Assembly (NCBI GenBank): GCA_002067855.1
Contig: MVQS01000374.1
Coordinates: 1 to 7,928, forward strand
DNA from: Syntrophaceae bacterium PtaB.Bin038
GTDB lineage: Bacteria > Desulfobacterota > Syntrophia > Syntrophales > UBA2192
Direction: 5' to 3'
Length of the DNA: 7,928 nucleotides
In this document: piece after piece, positions 5,087-7,928 of the stretch
Layout: every line of letters begins with the position of its first letter
Position numbering within the stretch: the stretch's first letter is position 1
The notes under the pieces: model-generated
What the model was told of the DNA's origin: nothing
The model's database searches: none
What the model saw: the letters and a program-made list of their open reading frames with translations, nothing else
Program-made: the position numbers and the translations under genes

Positions 5087-6343
5087 TCATCCAAGCCTGG
5101 CAAGCAATTGCACCGGGACCACGTCGCCGCGGCGCAATCCCTCCGACCCTTCCGGGATGCAGATCAGCCCGCCTGCCCCGGCAATCGCCGCCAACCGGCT
5201 CCGGCTCCGGTAGGGCGCCACGGCATACTGACCCCGTTCATTGAGCGTGATGACGGCATCCCTGAATTCCGTCCATGCCCGGTGCCGGCTTCTCACGTCT
5301 TCGGTCAGCCGGGCATGCACAACCCGAAGCGGGGGCTTTGCGTCTCCTTCCATTCGCACGAGCGCGGGCAGGGCAAACTGCAGAAACGCCATCCCGTTGC
5401 TGAGCGGCCCGCCCGGCAGGCAGAAGACCGGCACGTTGTCCCAGGACCCAAACGCGATCCCCTTTCCCGGCCCCATCCGCACGTAGTGGAATCTCATTTC
5501 CCAGCCCAGTTCGTTCAGGGCCCTCACGACCAGGTCGCGCTCGCTTCCCCATGCGCCCCCGCTGGTCAGGATGGCGTCCACTCCGGACAGATGCGTTTTC
5601 AGCGCCCGTTGAATGGCCTGCACGTCATCCGGTACGATCGACGTGACGCAGGGGATGCCGAAGGAAGCCAGCCACGCTTCCATGGTGACCAGGTTGCTGG
5701 CGTACAACTGGCCCACGTGCAGCCTTTCACCGGGCGCCACGACTTCATCACCGATGCTGACGATCGCCGCACGCGGCCTGCCGTGGACCCGGATCACGCT
5801 GATGCCCGCCGCAGCCGCCAGTCCCAGATGGCCCGGCGTGATCCGTTCTCCCCTGAGGAGGATCGTCGCTCCGGCCGACACCTCGACGCCGGTCTGCAGA
5901 ATATTCCGGCCCGGCCCGGCGTCCGCCCTTACAACCACGTCTCCGCTCGACCCTTCCTCGCAAAACTCGCCCGAAACGACCGCATCGGCGCCGTCCGGGA
6001 TGGGCGCGCCGGAGCACACTTTGACGGCATCCCCGTTGCCAATCCGGCCGTCGTAGGGAACACCGGCAAATGAAGACCCGATGACGTTCAGGCGGACCGG
6101 CGTGTCTCGTTCGGCCCGGGCGACATCCGCCGAAACCACGGCAAACCCGTCCTTGAGCGACACGTCGACGGAGGGGTAGCTCACCGTTGCCGCCACGTCC
6201 GTCGAAGAAACGCGGCCCACGCACAGGTTGAGCGGCAGCTCTTCATCCCCCAGCGGCCGGACATCGGCCGTGACGATGTCCAGCGCTTGCCGGTAGCCGA
6301 TATAACCGATGCCCTCGTCAATCTCGTTCGGGTCCTTCTTCAC
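5087..6343 (-). CDS. moeA: Molybdopterin molybdotransferase MoeA, divergent type
   Basis: This 418-residue MoeA-family enzyme (E. coli MoeA is 411) is expected to insert molybdate into adenylated molybdopterin in the cytoplasm. The usual order is visible: an N-terminal helix with LCVGRV (40-45), VSLKDGFAV (61-69) in place of the common SAMDGYAV, SGAPIPDGADAVV (111-123), SIGDEVVAPGE (196-206), the MoCF/MogA-like domain with SGGAWGSERD (261-270), GPGKGIAFG (291-299) and LPGGPLS (309-315), and a C-terminal beta domain. Conserved acids Asp65, Glu200 and Asp270 and prolines 310 and 313 are kept. However, the GGVSVG loop is GGAWGS, PGKP is PGKG and LPGNP is LPGGP. The GTG start has AAGGAG 8 bases upstream (6352-6357). 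It lies downstream of a terminator, so it probably has its own promoter in 6344-6417, where two 8-bp palindromes are seen. It could be a paralog specialised for tungsten or for one enzyme. Confidence 0.9.
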   Translation of the reverse strand: MKKDPNEIDEGIGYIGYRQALDIVTADVRPLGDEELPLNLCVGRVSSTDVAATVSYPSVDVSLKDGFAVVSADVARAERDTPVRLNVIGSSFAGVPYDGRIGNGDAVKVCSGAPIPDGADAVVSGEFCEEGSSGDVVVRADAGPGRNILQTGVEVSAGATILLRGERITPGHLGLAAAAGISVIRVHGRPRAAIVSIGDEVVAPGERLHVGQLYASNLVTMEAWLASFGIPCVTSIVPDDVQAIQRALKTHLSGVDAILTSGGAWGSERDLVVRALNELGWEMRFHYVRMGPGKGIAFGSWDNVPVFCLPGGPLSNGMAFLQFALPALVRMEGDAKPPLRVVHARLTEDVRSRHRAWTEFRDAVITLNERGQYAVAPYRSRSRLAAIAGAGGLICIPEGSEGLRRGDVVPVQLLARLG

Positions 6344-6351
6344 GTGACGAT

Positions 6352-6357
6352 CTCCTT
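6352..6357 (-). promoter_or_regulatory. Ribosome binding site for the moeA GTG start
   Basis: On the minus strand AAGGAG sits 8 bases before GTG (6343-6341). A nearby ATG (6360-6358) is out of frame with moeA, which supports the GTG start. Confidence 0.6.
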
Positions 6358-6362
6358 CATCG

Positions 6363-6382
6363 CGCTAGCGGTTCAGCCGGCT
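6363..6382. promoter_or_regulatory. Tandem palindromes upstream of moeA (candidate operator)
   Basis: Two perfect 8-bp palindromes lie 12 bases apart centre to centre: CGCTAGCG (6363-6370) and AGCCGGCT (6375-6382). They lie between the upstream terminator (6418-6443) and the moeA ribosome site, where the promoter or operator should be. I see no clear -35/-10 pair on the minus strand. The modA leader has a similar GCTAGC palindrome (1019-1026). Confidence 0.3.
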
Positions 6383-6417
6383 TTTCTCGACACCGGTCAT
6401 CCCCCGGCTTTACGAAC

Positions 6418-6443
6418 AAAAAAGACCCCCTCACGGGAGCCTT
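6418..6443 (-). terminator. Rho-independent terminator after the molybdopterin oxidoreductase gene
   Basis: Read on the minus strand, AAGGCTCCC (6443-6435), loop GTGA (6434-6431) and GGGGGTCTT (6430-6422) pair along 9 bp with two G-U pairs. The transcript then runs into six U (6423-6418), overlapping the foot of the stem. The A/T-rich foot can extend pairing to about 14 bp (6448 to 6417). It lies about 94 bases after the oxidoreductase stop and about 75 bases before moeA, so it should separate the two transcripts. Confidence 0.7.
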
Positions 6444-6536
6444 CTTTGCACAAGTCCAGAACGCCGGCCTTTTCTCACACACCTCCCGGCGGCAGGGTGC
6501 CTGCCATGGATGGACGGCAGGGCGCAGCGGACGGCA
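6444..6536. other. Non-coding spacer after the oxidoreductase stop
   Basis: This spacer holds GGCAGG-GTG-CCTGCC (6491-6505), a compact 6-bp hairpin with a 3-base loop and no T-tract. It also holds two copies of CGGCAGGG (6490-6497 and 6515-6522); a third lies inside the end of the gene (6556-6563). I see no gene here. Confidence 0.4.
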
Positions 6537-7928
6537 TCACGACGCCTTCCGGATCCGGCAGGGCAGGTTCTTGATGTTCGGCGTCCCGAATTCCTTCCCC
6601 AGCTTTCCGACCGACGTCAGCATGTTGTAGTTGGACTTCCGCCAGTCGTACTGGGTCTCCGGCGATGCCTCGGGGAACCACCAGCCCAGGGCGGGGCTCA
6701 CCACGCGGGGGTCGATGATGTCGGTGACGCGGGCCTTCTGGGTGATGGAGCCGTATTTCGTCTCGATCATTACGTCGTCGCCCTCTGCAATGCCGTACTT
6801 CACCGCCGTGTCGGGGTGGATCTCCACGAGCGGGTGAGGCCTCTTCTCGCGCAGCCTCCCGACCCACCGGTAGGAGGAAAGCAGGTAGTAACGGCTTTTT
6901 GCGCTGATGGCGAGCAGGGGGTACTCGGGGTCGTCCGGTTCGGGGAACCCCGTGAATTCCGGCAGCGGCTTGAGCTTGAATTTCTCGGCCGTGCTCAGGC
7001 GCAGCTCCACCTTGCCCGTGGGCGTGGGGAACCCCTTCGCCTCGTAGGACCGGGTGCCCGACGGGCCCTTCAGGTACCCCTTCTCGACAAACTGGGCGTA
7101 GGTGAGCCCCGCCGGCTTCAGGAGGTCTTCCAGGAACTCCTCGTGGTTTTCGTGCCACAACTCCGGCGGAGAGACCCGCTTGCCCAGCTCGTTCATGATC
7201 TTCATGTCGGGCCAGCATTCCCCGGGCGGGTCAACGACCTTCGGGCGGGCGAGGATCATGCCGTGGCCGATGCCGTAGTGGCCGATGTCGTTCATCTCGT
7301 ACTGATGGGCCACGGGGAAGACGATGTCGGCCATGGCGGCCGTGGGCGTCATGAAGATCTCCGCGACGGCGACGAAGTCGAGGCTCTTGAACGCCTCGTA
7401 GGTGAGCCGGCTGTCGGCCCAGGCGACCATCGGGTTCGTGCACATCCCGTAGTAGCCCCGGACGGGGTAGGGCTTTCCCTCCAGGACGGCCTTGCGGAAG
7501 AAGGCCGGGGCGATGGTCATCAGCCTCGGGATGACGCGATAATGGGCGCTGATCATCTCCGTGCGCTTGTCGGGGATCAGGTCCGCGCGGACAAACGGGG
7601 CAAGGCCCATGATCTTGGGGTCCCGGGCGTTGACGTTCCCGCCGGGAATCTCGAGATTGCCGGTGATCCCCATCAAGCAAGCCAGGGCGCGGGTCGCGTC
7701 AAAGAGGTTGACGTCGTGCTCGATGGCATTCCCCCACTGCAGGGCGGCGGGTTTCGCCTCGGCGTACATCCGGGCTGCCTTGCGGATCGACTCCGCGGGC
7801 ACCCAGGTGATCCCGGCGACCTTTTCGGGGGTGTACTGCATGGCGTGCTGCGCCAGCTCGTCGAAGCCGTGGGTGTACTTCTCCACGAAGGCCTTGTCGT
7901 AGAGGCCCTCCTCGCAGATGACGTGGAT
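6537..7928 (-). CDS. Molybdopterin-dependent oxidoreductase (DMSO reductase superfamily), C-terminal part, partial
   Basis: The frame is open from the right edge on the minus strand to TGA 6539-6537, giving 463 C-terminal residues. The true start lies beyond 7928; the internal GTG at 7886 is not the start, because the frame reads through it with family-like sequence (IHVICEEGLYDKAF before VEKYTHGFDEL). The central MoCo-binding region contains GNAIEHDVN, LMGITGNLEIPGGN, YYGMCTNPMVAWADS and ADIVFPVAHQYEMND. The last 129 residues or so, from EYPLLAISAKSRYY, are the molydopterin-dinucleotide-binding domain with HPDTAVKYGIAEGDDV. The N-terminal [4Fe-4S] motif and the metal-ligand residue (Cys, Sec, Ser or Asp) are outside, so substrate and redox class cannot be told. 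The style recalls the acetylene hydratase/thiosulfate reductase-like branch more than formate dehydrogenase, which is only an impression. No partner subunit follows it; a terminator does. Confidence 0.9.
   Translation of the reverse strand: MHVICEEGLYDKAFVEKYTHGFDELAQHAMQYTPEKVAGITWVPAESIRKAARMYAEAKPAALQWGNAIEHDVNLFDATRALACLMGITGNLEIPGGNVNARDPKIMGLAPFVRADLIPDKRTEMISAHYRVIPRLMTIAPAFFRKAVLEGKPYPVRGYYGMCTNPMVAWADSRLTYEAFKSLDFVAVAEIFMTPTAAMADIVFPVAHQYEMNDIGHYGIGHGMILARPKVVDPPGECWPDMKIMNELGKRVSPPELWHENHEEFLEDLLKPAGLTYAQFVEKGYLKGPSGTRSYEAKGFPTPTGKVELRLSTAEKFKLKPLPEFTGFPEPDDPEYPLLAISAKSRYYLLSSYRWVGRLREKRPHPLVEIHPDTAVKYGIAEGDDVMIETKYGSITQKARVTDIIDPRVVSPALGWWFPEASPETQYDWRKSNYNMLTSVGKLGKEFGTPNIKNLPCRIRKAS

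Noticed and set aside
4835..6073. Long plus-strand open frame (412 codons) over the end of the TPR gene and most of moeA
   Set aside because: It is rich in Arg, Pro, His and Gly, matches no family I know, and overlaps two genes with clear family motifs in other frames.
6287..6574. Small plus-strand open frame across the moeA-oxidoreductase spacer
   Set aside because: No ribosome site or family likeness, and it overlaps a moeA end, a terminator and the oxidoreductase end.
7884..7886. GTG at 7886 (minus strand) as the true start of the oxidoreductase
   Set aside because: The frame continues to the window edge with family-like sequence, and the N-terminal half of a DMSO-reductase-type enzyme would be missing.

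Overview
The window looks like chromosomal DNA from an anaerobic, GC-rich bacterium. The gene families (membrane formate dehydrogenase of the FdnGHI type, a two-domain FmdE-family protein, a divergent MoeA and a large molybdopterin oxidoreductase) point to a sulfate-reducing or syntrophic Desulfobacterota (deltaproteobacterial) lineage. That placement is inferred from gene content and protein style, not from a marker gene. Almost every recognisable gene concerns molybdenum (or tungsten) and the enzymes that use it.

Plus strand, left to right. Positions 1-261 hold the C-terminal end of a formate dehydrogenase iron-sulfur (beta) subunit, followed two bases later by its cytochrome b (gamma) subunit (264-932). 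A strong 18-bp perfect hairpin plus T-tract (940-1007) closes that operon. A short leader then precedes a molybdate ABC transporter, modA-modB-modC (1085-3245). The modA/modB junction overlaps by one base (TAATG), and so may the junction from modC into a TrmO/TsaA-like gene (3245-3838), which is followed 10 bases later by an FmdE-family zinc-finger gene (3849-4412). After a 63-base gap comes a small tetratricopeptide-repeat protein (4476-5039).

Minus strand, converging on the TPR gene across 47 bases: a divergent moeA (5087-6343, GTG start). Upstream of it is a spacer with a good minus-strand terminator (6418-6443), then the C-terminal two thirds of a DMSO-reductase-superfamily molybdopterin oxidoreductase (6537 to beyond 7928).

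Working model (inference): ModABC imports the oxyanion, MoeA inserts the metal into molybdopterin, and the formate dehydrogenase and the right-hand oxidoreductase are clients. The TrmO-like and FmdE-like proteins sit inside the transporter operon with no textbook role there and are the most interesting part of the window. The only two CTAG tetranucleotides I found lie in the leaders of modA and moeA, within 8-bp palindromes. Both leaders also share the 9-mer CCGGCTGAA, so a shared regulatory element is possible. I saw no tRNA, rRNA, CRISPR array, insertion sequence or phage gene.
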